From positions 558,001 through 622,000 of the forward strand of contig PTFA01000364.1 of the NCBI GenBank assembly GCA_003342895.1: a stretch of 64,000 nucleotides of DNA, in the 5' to 3' direction. The first letter of the stretch is position 1; each line of letters begins with the position of its first letter. Source of the stretch: Casuarius casuarius. Its lineage: Eukaryota > Chordata > Aves > Casuariiformes > Casuariidae. Below are positions 13,151 through 23,945 of the stretch, piece by piece. The notes under the pieces were generated by a model, which saw only the letters and a program-made list of their open reading frames with translations, ran no database searches and was not told the DNA's origin. Made by a program: the position numbers and the translations under genes.

Positions 13151-15899
13151 TCTGTTTAATAGTCTGTAACAACTTAGAAGGTGCAAATGCCAAAAAAAAG
13201 AAACAACAATCATTTCAAAGAAGTGCACCAAGGCAAAAACTGTTGCAGTAGAATGTGAAAAATTAGTCTAAATGTCTAAATTTCCTGATGACACTGGGCT
13301 TTGGAAAAGCTGCCTATGCTAACTAATGGAAGATCCACTGAGTGGTATTTAGAAAAAAAGAATGGACAACGGACAAATCTGAGCTATAGGGATGGTATGA
13401 TAGATCTATACAAAAAGGTAACACTGAATTGTTGCTTTCCTAAGTAAGATTCAGTCCAGTGGCAGGTAAGACAGAAAATCATGTGTCTACCACAGAATTG
13501 ACTACAGGCCTAGTCCAAGGAACAGTGGTCCCAAAGAGCTGGCATAAGATGACAATACTGCCAAGAGAAACAGCCCCAATCTTCCCCACCACTCAACTCT
13601 AGTCATTGTGCCTCATCATCCACACACACCAGCATTTATGTGACCATATGGTTAACCAGACTGGGGAACAGATGTGGCTGAAAACTAACTCGCCAAAAGA
13701 TAGGGTTATTTTTCATCTGGATCAGCTCCCTGGCATGGGAGCTCCCTGGGTCAACAACTGGCAGTGCAAATACCCATGCCAGCGACAAAGGAATTAAGTA
13801 CCACCAGTATAGAAACGCACAATTGGAGGCTGTGTGGACAGCTTCTTTCTTCAGTAGTACCAGTCTAAAATATTTTTTGACCCACCCCTTGAACTCTGTT
13901 GTGATGGAACAAAGAGCTCAAAGATATGGTCTGAAAAAAAGAAAAAACAAAACAAAACAAAACATGTTACTAAGGAAGGAAAGCTGCGAGGACGAGTATA
14001 GCATCATTCCAAACAGTGATAATGTCAGGCAGGAACTACTGGAGACTCTGTACTTTTCAACAGCCTTCTCAAAACTCTACACTATATGAGCTCTGTAAAA
14101 CAAACATCTGACTGAAAAAACAACAACTGTGATTTTTATTTTAAACACAGGCAAGATTCTGTGCCATGGAGCCCTTCTTCTCTTCAGAGCTTGGTAGTAC
14201 TGTACTCATGCAGTTTTTCACAGAATTTCCATGATATATGAACATTAAAACATAACACAGTAATAATTTAAAATACTTTAAAACTGACAGTAAAATTAAT
14301 TCAAAATCCAAAAGATGTACCAGGAACCCAAGAGAGTGGGGAAATTCCTAATACCTATCATCAACAGGAATTCTCATGCACACTGATTCCTCCAGAAATC
14401 ACCTCTGAGAGGCTATGACCAATGAGCAGATACTCCTGTTCAAAGATAACAGACTTGTCACACACTTGAGTTGATTGAAAAGTCCAGACCAGGATTTTGA
14501 AAAAATCCGTAAGGTGACTGTGCACCCCCTGGCTGGCTGCCTTTAAGCTCACTGAACCAAACTTCCAAAGAGAACCACTGAGTCCATCAGTATCCAACAG
14601 CTTTCATAAAGAAACCCCTCTGTATTCATTACAGCACAGCCCAGGCTCTTCTCTGTCGTGAGAAAAAACTATCACGACCAAAAGTCTTTACCTTTACTGC
14701 TGATCGCAGAGCACCTTTAACCAGGTCCTAACCCTTGTTTTGCCCCTTGTTCTGTCCCTCTCCCTCCTCTCCTTTGCTCTATGCTCTATCCTACTGCCTA
14801 CTTCCCTCTGTAGAGGCGGAAACAGCAAAATCTCCAACACCTACACAGACGGACAGACAGGTGAATAAATGCTCCATTCAGTTTGTACACAGTGGGATCG
14901 AGTCTAGGGGAAGCCGATCTGTCCTGAGTGGTAGGAAATAGGAAAGAAAAAAAAATCTCTTTTTCTCCCTCTCTCCCACCTATCCTCATGTCTGAAAAGT
15001 ATTGTGTCATTTATTTGTTGAGTGCTCAGAGAGCGCTTAAGGTTAGAAGTGCAACTGCAGGTTAAATGAAAGCAAAACAAAGGTAGATTGTTTTTTTACT
15101 TTTTTACATATGCAACATCATAAAGAACTTTACCAAAGTCCTTTTTTGCCTTTTTGAGTTACGCTCCTCCCCCCCGGTTCTACAAAAAAAGCACCGTCTT
15201 CAGCATCACATGCAAGGAGTTGTTTAAGTGGAATTATCGACATGAGACAAAAGATAAGTTGGGGAAGCTTTTTGTTTGCTTCGTTTTTAAAAATCCCTTC
15301 CCGAGGCATGCCACCAAATTCCAAGTGCTCTAACTTCTGAATAACTTATGTAGGAAAACAGTATTATTTCGTCTTTTCATAAATGCCATATAAAAAACCC
15401 CACACACTTTCTCATGGACAGGCTTTTGTTTCCCCCCCCCCCAAACATCTTCCAGAATTTATAGTAAAAATTATACCCTTATTACAGAACGTCGTGATCC
15501 TCCTCTCCACCCTCCCCCAAAACATCTCCATAAAAGGTACAGAAATCTCTTTTTTCCCCATTAGAATTACTAGCAGTTTTCTCTTGCTACAGCAAGCAGC
15601 CGTGTTCCCAAAGTCCCAACGCATAAACGGAATGGGGGAAGCGGACAGCAGTCTCCATTGAGAATTTCCTGATCACTTCCTTTGTACATTTGTGCCTTTT
15701 CTGTCGCACATGACCGGCTTCAAATCCTTCCTTTTACCTTTTCTCCAGCAGGCACCCACTTCCCTTTGCCCCGCGAGAAAGCGAGTGTGAAATAGCGTGT
15801 CCTGACCTGGGCAAGCGGAGAGCGGTTGTTGTTCCGCAAAGGCAACAGGGACCGGCTTCAAATCCTCCTTCTGCTCCAGGACTTTCTGCCAAAAGAGCA

Positions 15900-17150
15900 G
15901 ATGAGGATTATTACTATGGGCCTGCCTCTCTCTCTCGCTTGATCCCCACCCCCGAGTCTTCAGGGGTGGGAGAAGGGGTTGGGCCGGGAGAGCAGCCAGA
16001 GCAGTTTCTTACTGAACATCGCCACCGCCAAAGCAGCGAGAGAAAAAAGTTGCCGGGGAGCCGCGGCTGCCCGCAGCGCGGCTGCAGCTGGGCTTTGGAG
16101 CTCCCCCCTCGCGGGGTCCCGCCACAACAAGCGGCGGAGCGGCGGGACGACGCAAACAATGCTGGCAGGGGATGCCCCATGGCTGCGCTGGCCGGGGAGC
16201 GGGGAGACAAGTAGAGGCAGCAAGCGTGAGTGGGAGAAGGGACGTAAAGCACCCTCCGGCGCGGGGGAAGACAACTCACCTGAGGAGCGCGAGAAGGCGG
16301 AGGGACGACAGATCCAGGCAGCAGCGGGGAAGGGAGGAGGCGACCGGGCAGCAGTTTGGGAGGAAAAGGAAAGGTTTTTATTTCCCCTAGAGTTTGAAAG
16401 GAGGAAGTGAGGAATGCGAGGAATGAGAGTTGGTATGAAATGAACGCGGCCGAGGGAGGGGACTCCTGTCTAACGTAGAGGCTGGAACAGGGGTGGGGAA
16501 GGGGCTGGCCCCAGGAGGGAGGTGAGAAAAAGGCTGAGGCGGAGTTGGGAACAAAGCCCAGAGGGGATCGGCGATCGTTGGCCCGGGGCGTGTGTGACCA
16601 GGGAGGGGGGAACACGGGCAATGGCCGGAAGAAAGGGCCGGGGGAGGCGCGGGAAGGCGCTGCCCCACAAACAAGGGAGCGCAGGAAGGAAACTCCAGGC
16701 GTCCGCAAAGGAAAGGGGGGAGGGGAAGGGGGAGCCTGGCGGCAGGAGGCCCAGGAAGCCTCCAGAAATCAGTGCGGCGCAGAGGACGGCGGCGGCACCA
16801 GAGGAGTGGGCGGCCGGGCTGGGCCGAGAATTTGGAGTCCGTGTTTGGGCTGGGTCGTCCTCTCCTCGGCGGAAGAGCCGTGTAAACACTCCTGCTTGCC
16901 TGCTGCTTTCCCAGACCTGGGGACACAGACGGGAGCCAAGCACCCCCAAAAGACGGCAAGGGCTGCTGGAAGTTCCGCCGCGCCGAGGCGGTGCTGCCCG
17001 CGGCCGCGCAGCCCCAGCAGTCACAGGCGGCGGCGGGAGCGCGGCTCCTGCTGAGCCTCCCCGCCCCGCAGCGCGACGCCCTCCGGCTCAAACCGGGGCA
17101 GCGGCTCTTCCTGCGTGCCCGGGCCCGTGAGGGACGTGATTTCTACCCAG
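15900..17150 (-). promoter_or_regulatory. TEAD4: CpG island, likely TEAD4 promoter
   Basis: GC-rich, CpG-dense sequence contrasts sharply with AT-rich flanks. It lies upstream of the TEAD4 coding exon in the minus direction, and a good splice donor (CTCAG|GTGAGT) at 16,280/16,279 points towards that exon. Long open frames on both strands here are a by-product of GC content; none resembles a known protein. Confidence 0.75.
16280..16460 (-). other. TEAD4: Probable untranslated first exon of TEAD4
   Basis: The 3' edge is set by the donor CTCAG|GTGAGT just below 16,280. The upper edge (transcription start) is not visible and the value given is only a placeholder. Joining this exon to the acceptor at 3554 keeps the TEAD4 frame open upstream for about 100 bases, but I saw no ATG in that part. 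A second good donor (TTTTAG|GTGAGT) at 17,250/17,249 could belong to an alternative first exon. Confidence 0.45.
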
Positions 17151-17250
17151 TATAGTTGAGCCACTACAAAACAAACCAACCACAACAGTGCAAGAGTGGT
17201 TAGAACAGTTTAATTGTATTAAGAGCATCCCAGAAAGGAAACGACTCACC

Positions 17251-19010
17251 TAAAAGCAAAGGAGTGTCCTTTCCAGCTTTTTTTTTTCCAGTTACTTTTG
17301 CAGGTAATCGACCTTAAACTGGCTACTGTTTTTCTGTGGGGGTTCCTCACATCCCTTCTCATCTCCCTCTATGCCTTCTCTTCCCAGCTCCCATCTGCAA
17401 AGTACATCCCATTACGCATCACTACATTGACAACACAGTGCAGCTCTACGCACGCTCTGAACTGGCATAAAGCTAGCACTGTCACTAAAATAGCCAGTCC
17501 CAGCTTGGTGGCACTCCTTCCTCCTCCCACCCCTGTCAGACCTGCCTTGTAACAAGTTAGTTTGAACTAGGCCTGATCCTTAAGTCTGCTTCACTATGTA
17601 GTTGCTCTTTTCCTATCCATTCATATAGCTTCAGCTCCCAGTTAAACTTCTGTCTCGTGTCTGCTTCTGCACCTCCACCCTTTCCCTGGCCTGCTTTCCT
17701 CACAGCCATCCAGATGGGGGCACCTGGTTGTTTCCCTGGATGGCTGTTTTTATCGTGTCTTTCCACCCTTTGCAGATACTGCCCTTCTTTTTTTTATGAC
17801 AATAAATATATAGCGTGTCTTCACTTTAACGCCTTTCATGGCCTTTTTCCTACTGTCACTTATTCAGCAGTCACAGTCACTTACACCTTTGATCAGTCTA
17901 TGACAGCTTCTGCTGCCCTCCTGTTAAATTTTCATCATCATTCTTTCTCCTTTGCTGTTGTCATACTTGGAAATAGATCACCATAAACATCTGAAAAAGC
18001 AGAACCATAGTCAAAAATAAGCCAAGGGAGTTTAGCCATTTCTGCCTGGACCACTGTAACTGTGGGCACTTTTCACTGCCTATGTGTCTCTGTCCCCCTT
18101 TTCATTTTAATATGCACAAAAATCTGATTATGAAATCCTAACTTCAGAATCCCTTTTGCATATCATGATAGCTAAAGAAAACTTTACCTTTAGGCTGTTA
18201 CCTTAAAATGTAGCATATCGTCCTGATTCAGCATTGCTCCACTCTTTCCTTATACATCCTTGTCTTCCTGCCTCTGTTGTCTTTTTTCCTACATTTGTTT
18301 AGAAAATTTTGGGGGATGGTTGATTGTTTTGTGCCATGTAGCACAAGGGGTCCCAACCCAAGTAATACCAGGTAAGTAATAACACTGAACTGAAAAAAAA
18401 GTATACTGGTAGAAAGCCTATTACACTGTTAAGTGTAATGCATACTAAAGAGTTTTAACCACTTGACCAGCAAAAACCATATAAAGTAGCAAAAATGATC
18501 TATTTTCCAAGTTATATCTATACTAGAAACACCTGACCAGCATAAGAATGCTGCACTAGAAAATGCTGATACAATGAAGTTCAGAGCTGCACTAGAGTTG
18601 AAAAGCCACATCCCTAAGAACAAAAACAGACAGTCCTAGCAAAACTGCAAATTTAGTAAATATAAATACATCCTATTAGAGGCTTTGGACAGTGCAGCTA
18701 CAACAGCAAATAATCAAACTTCTTCATGTCTCCAGCAGGTGACATTGTCAGAGATGTCTGTAGTGTGCATATAACTACCCGTGCTACAGTTAGAACAAAG
18801 TTGGTTTCGTTTGAAACTTCAGTCTATTCAGGAAATGGACTGAGAAAAATCTCAGCTTTTTGTAAGCAAAACCCAAAGCTAAAGAAGTTCATAACTCTTT
18901 CAGTTGCATAGGAAAGCCTGAAAACAGGACTTAAATGCATTCTAAAGCCTCAGAAACCGATGGCAAAAAACACCAGTTTCAAAAAAATTAGCATTGTGAT
19001 TTGGAAGGCC

Positions 19011-19045
<35 letters not shown>

Positions 19046-22000
19046 AGGTTGGCAGTGCTGAAGATAACTGATGCTGGTAATCCTTTTAAATACAATTATT
19101 TTTCTTTGTAATGCAATGCCATAATCATTTTATGAATACTTAAGGAAAAAGTTTTCTGATGCAACTGCAGGAATCAGAAGTATATACAATATAAATAAGA
19201 TGAAGTTACTAAATTCAATTAAATTATTCAGTAGTTTTTCTTTACATAAAGCCCTATATTGATCTCATCCAGCTACTGCTTCTATTAAGCCCTATGAAAA
19301 ATATGTAATTTTATGAAAAATGAGCATATATAAAAGGTAGCTCATTTCTCATCGCATCTGCTCCCTCTGTGAACTCTAGGCCAGGTCTGATGATAATGTG
19401 ACTAATGCACAGTTTTGCTCCCATTCTCCTGCAGAATCAACATAGCTCAAAGAGAAGGAATTGAATCCTATTCCTTCCTGTGAATCATCACACAAATTGT
19501 TTGCAGGACTCCAGTCAATTACTGATAGAAATCCACTCAAAAGAATGGAGTACTTTTTTTTCCTTTTTCCCTTACTGGTGGTGATTGTGAAGCAAACCAT
19601 TCTGCTTAGAACGGGAAGCAGAGGGAGCTGGGCAAGCTGATCATACCCAGTTCCCTGGCCCTTTACTCTGTTTAGCTGAACGATTTTGATACTTAGCTTT
19701 TAAAATGAAGTCACTTTTCACAGTAAAATATGCCCTTTAATAAATAGAGGGCTCAACTCAATTAAGCATTAAGAAAAATCAATCTTTTGTTTTCTTCTGC
19801 ATTTTAAGCTGTTTTGTTGTAGAGTGTGCAATGGTCCCCCTTGTCTGGTCATTTACTTAGATGAATATTTCCACCAATTCCATCTTCTCAAATATATTCA
19901 TCCATGTATATAATCTCTGAATTAAATGTTAAAGTACCAGAGTAGATTACAGTTATAATAGCCTTTACCTTAACACATTTTGGTGAAGTCTGGTTTGCTT
20001 CTGGATTTGTTTCCTCCCATTTTGGGACCAAAGAAGTGACTTCTAACTGGGAAAGAGTAACTCCACATAGCACATGTTAAGGGACAGAATGAGAAGACAA
20101 AAACTCTAGACTGTGCAGTTCAAGAGGTATGAGAGTAACAGCTAGTACAGGGTCTCTGCCTTCTTTCATTGCAGGGCTTCTGATTCTTACTACTTCACAG
20201 TTGTAGAGGCTGCTTTCCTTGTTAGTAAGGAAGCCCTCACCCCACGGTTGTCTGTGCACTGGTCTAGGTAGCAACAAATTGCTCAGCTATAGATATCTTA
20301 GTTTCTTTCTAAGTTCTGGGATTCAGCTGTAGTGGCTCCAAACTACAGTCGAGAACAACAATTTGACACTGTAGCTGAGAGGTTCGAACTCCTGACTCTA
20401 TCAAATAAGAAGCCAGTCCATAATTCTGTTTCACAGGACTTTGCACAAACTCTCAGCTCTTGGCCTGTAAACCATGAGGAAGGCTTGCTTGCCTTCTGTA
20501 ACAGGGACAGGAAACCTAATTCAATTAGAGCAACTGAGAGGTTTATAGAATTAATAATACCAGCAAGTGAAGGAGTACTCTCTGTCTGCATAATAATTCT
20601 ATTATACTTTAGCAAAAACTCTGCTATTGCTACTACCAAATTCAGCAGCAAAAATTCAATGAGAGTGGGACTGATCCCTAAAAAGAACAAGAAATTATTC
20701 ATTGCCTTTGATGTTCGTGAGCCTGTGAGCTGTTGTAGTCTGCTATGCCTGCCTTTAGGATTCACGCTTAACAGTTTAATATGCTGCTTTCCTTGTTCTA
20801 AGCTCTTCTTGGGATTTCCTGGATGTTACATTTGTATGCAAAGGTAAATAAGTGGCAACTAATATTATTTTGCTAAGAGCAAATCAGAGCTTTCCCTCCC
20901 AACTATACCTAATTTACCTGAGATGGAAAGAGTTGGGAGATGGCAAGCAGCTTGCATCAAAGAGTAGGGCCTAAACAGACAGCCGTGTCAGTATTTGATT
21001 GTTGGAACTTCATGAGGTTCATACATCTTCCAGTGAAAATAAGAAACAATCATTTCAACTTGGTGTTCCTCTTTGCCTTGTATTATTTCAGTTCTTGATT
21101 CAGAAATATACTGTGTTGTATTTGGCATGTAAAAAGGGTTCAGATAGAGGGTAGGAAAATGCATAAAGAACCATCCCAAAAGCCCTAGCTGGAGGCTGGC
21201 AGAAGCACTAATAATGTGAGGAAGAGAAGTGTAACTAGCCTGAAGAAAGAATCAAACAGGGATCAAGAACAGCACAGGAAGACCTCCTGGTGGTAGGAAA
21301 AAAGGCATTCGATTTTACATTAATTCTCATACCTTTAAATGTATGTAAAAACCACCATAAAGGAAGAGAGAATTGAGAACTGTAAAGGAAAAAGGGGAAT
21401 AAGAAGAGAGATGAAATATGAGAAGACAGGAAGAAACTGAGGTAGTAGGTAGTACAGGAGGAACAAAAAACCACCCACAAGTGACAGCAAAATCCTACAA
21501 AAAATCATTTAGAATTAAAGAGTTTTCAAATTTATAAATTAGTTTATTGTCATTAAGAAATAAAAGTTATAAATACGATTCATGTAAAACAGTGTCTGAT
21601 CAAAGAGCACTGAAGCAGTTCATCTGTCTGCATAATTTGACAGAAAGACCTAGAGATCAGGGTGACTCTGCTAAGATCATTTTGAAGTCAACAAAGAGCT
21701 TGAAGGGCTATTGCTGACTGGCCTAGGTGAAAGGATGGGTAAAGGGATGCTACCATGGCCTCAGTACAGAGAAAATTGTCTTGAGTTGGAAAGTAGCGTC
21801 CTACCTTCAGGTCACCCCAAACTAACAGAAGGCAGTTTCTTTTATGCAGTCCAAGTCAAAAGACAAACAAACAAAAAATACCCCAAAACAATCAAGACAG
21901 ATTTTGAACCAATTTCTTAGTTTTTCTGGAAGGGTAAAGGGAGTGCAGAGCCATCAGGCAGGAACTCAGCAGAGCACAGCAGGAAAACACTGCCAGGTCT

Positions 22001-23100
22001 TGTTCCCAGGCTGAAGAGCATGAAGTACACAAGCACAAAAGACAGCCACGATTTGATTTCTCTTTGCTGAGTGCTCTGCCGATGAGATCACTGTCAAGAC
22101 AACAGCTCCCCAGCTAAGGTAGAAGGGGCATCTGAGAGAGAAGGATTTTCTACAGCTGGAGCTCTCAGCAACAATTCACAATTTACAGTTAAATACAGAG
22201 TTACACATAACTATGATCAGTATTTTTTTTTTCCTGGCAATACCAGAAAATGTCTTTACAAATTTTCATTATTTTGAAAGAGCAAGTGATATCTACCACT
22301 GTGAGGACTCAGGAGAACAAAACCAATAAATCTGGCCTTTGGGAGCATGAAACAGAGCTAATCTGCTGACAATGGCAATATGCAAAGTTGGAGAACACCT
22401 ATTCTTGGTTCAATGGAGGGATACAGTTTTCCAGAATCATCATGGATATGCATAATGTCATGAAATAGGCAAGCTAGTAGCTGTTCTCTGCTTTAGTACA
22501 CAGCAGATGTGTGGACTATGAGGCTTACATGACAGTATCCTGCAGTTCACTCTGATGAGTCAAGGCCATTTGAATCAAGAAATGTTCCATGCGAGGTCCT
22601 GCATTCTCCATATTGTACAATCCAGCATTAAATATGGAACAGCGGAAGGACACATTGCAGAGCCCCATGATGCAACTTTTTTTTAAACTTACTGGTGCCT
22701 TTGAAAACACCTGTACTCTCCTTTGGAAAGAAGCTTCTCCTTCCTACATTCAGATTAAAAATATTTACATAAAATATATTTTAATAGGTCATGATTTGAG
22801 ATAATCTCATGTTAAACAAAAAATGAATTCAGCCAGTAGCTTATTTCTAAAAATGTGGCAAATTTTACAAACAATGTACAAATTAAAAAAAAAATCCTGA
22901 TCTGCTTAGAGTCTAGATTCAGTCAGAACACTGCTTTTCAGGAATAGTACTGCAAATTGTTACAATACTACCTTCAGCCAGATTCAGTCAGATTCTATCA
23001 TCTGTTCAATCTCATTTTTCAATTAGTTAAGAATAAGAGAAAGAATGGATGTGATATAATATCACCAACTAAGAAGAGACTATTTGAGATCTCATTGTTC
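17251..23100. other. Intergenic region between the TEAD4 promoter and the TULP3 3' end
   Basis: AT-rich sequence without a recognisable gene. It contains a T31 tract at 19,014-19,044 and one unusually long unassigned open frame at 20,332-20,847 (171 codons). Nothing else was identified. Confidence 0.6.
19014..19044. repeat. Uninterrupted T31 homopolymer
   Basis: Thirty-one T in a row. It is flanked by GCCAAC (19,008-19,013) and its reverse complement GTTGGC (19,048-19,053). Length is likely to be variable or inaccurate. Confidence 0.9.
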
Positions 23101-23106
23101 TTTATT
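23101..23106 (-). terminator. TULP3: Candidate TULP3 polyadenylation signal
   Basis: AATAAA on the minus strand, the first canonical signal I see below the TULP3 stop codon, about 0.7 kb downstream of it. GT-rich sequence (GTTGGTG) follows within about 50 bases. Longer 3' ends cannot be excluded. Confidence 0.45.
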
Positions 23107-23811
23107 TGGTAAAAAGATTGTCAAGGGATATGGAGCAATTAGAATAATGAAAGGGAACTTGACCATCAGCCTTAACAGAGAACCATTCTTCAGAGTAAGA
23201 GAGAAGTGGATTATTAAAACCAGACTCTCATTCCAGCTCTTTACTTGTTGAATACTACCTACAGTTGCACAGAGGCATAAACTGAACCCTTCCCTCTCTT
23301 TCTCTGAATGTTGTAACAGACAGCAAGATAACACACAGAGCAAAACAGAATACATACCATAACTGTCCTCCTTTTTCTGAATTAATCTCTTCAGGAACTC
23401 AGAGTAAGATCAACAGCATCAACTCCAGGGGCACCGCTGAAGATCCAAGGTATATGGACACTAAACCATTATTTTTCTAATGCCAGCTGAACCAGTTCCA
23501 ATCAGTGGCCTAAATTCCTTAGCCTGCTCTCATGCAGCTTCTGTTTCAGGATTTTGAAAGCAGCATTAATACTGACAACAAAAACATTATGCATATGCCT
23601 TGTTCTTCCACAATACGTACAAAGAGTGCTCAGTCTTGGGACAGTCTCCCAAGATAGTCTACTGTCAACTACCACAATGCCCTTAGGCCTGCTATTTGCT
23701 TTCCTCCAGTTCCCTTCAATCCCCAGTGTATTTCTCATTACTCCACCTGGAACTCATACAACAAGATGCAGGGATGGCAGTAAGTTCCATGTCTCAAGTC
23801 TGTCATCTCTC
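23107..23811 (-). other. TULP3: Likely TULP3 3' untranslated region
   Basis: Sequence between the TULP3 stop codon and the first AATAAA. No other coding exon is seen on either strand. Its extent depends on the polyadenylation site. Confidence 0.45.
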
Positions 23812-23945
23812 TCATTCACAGGCCAATTTACTATCGAAGCTGGAAAGTCCAATAGCAAAGGCCTGGAGAGCACAGAGAGGATAATTATAGTCCAGAGTGA
23901 ACACATCTTCTGCTACACGACCAAACTGCATCACAACGTAGTCAG
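23812..23945 (-). CDS. TULP3: TULP3 coding exon 11 (last)
   Basis: Encodes the end of the tubby domain, from [15 protein letters not shown] through [10 protein letters not shown] to FDSKLACE and a TGA stop at 23,814-23,812. The acceptor is CCCCAG. The exon begins with CT, which completes the proline codon begun in exon 10. Confidence 0.96.

Larger units (their letters stand above)
3555..16279 (-). other. TEAD4: Long 5' intron of TEAD4
   Basis: This stretch separates the first coding exon from the CpG-island exon. It is AT-rich, and I recognise no protein-coding exon on either strand. It holds a decayed CR1-like fragment (about 12.6-13.15 kb), an A-rich/poly-C tract (12.06-12.14 kb), a GC-richer block near 9.04-9.24 kb with a 14-bp E-box palindrome, and an isolated strong splice donor at 7005/7004. 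One or more untranslated TEAD4 exons may be hidden in it. Confidence 0.6.

Noticed and set aside
15914..17130. Several long open frames on both strands (up to 264 codons) in the TEAD4 CpG island
   Set aside because: They overlap one another on both strands, are rich in Pro, Arg, Gly and Ala as GC-rich random sequence is, and resemble no known protein.
20372..20395. tRNA-like B-box (GGTTCGAACTC)
   Set aside because: No A-box at a proper distance, no cloverleaf arms and no terminator; an isolated short match.
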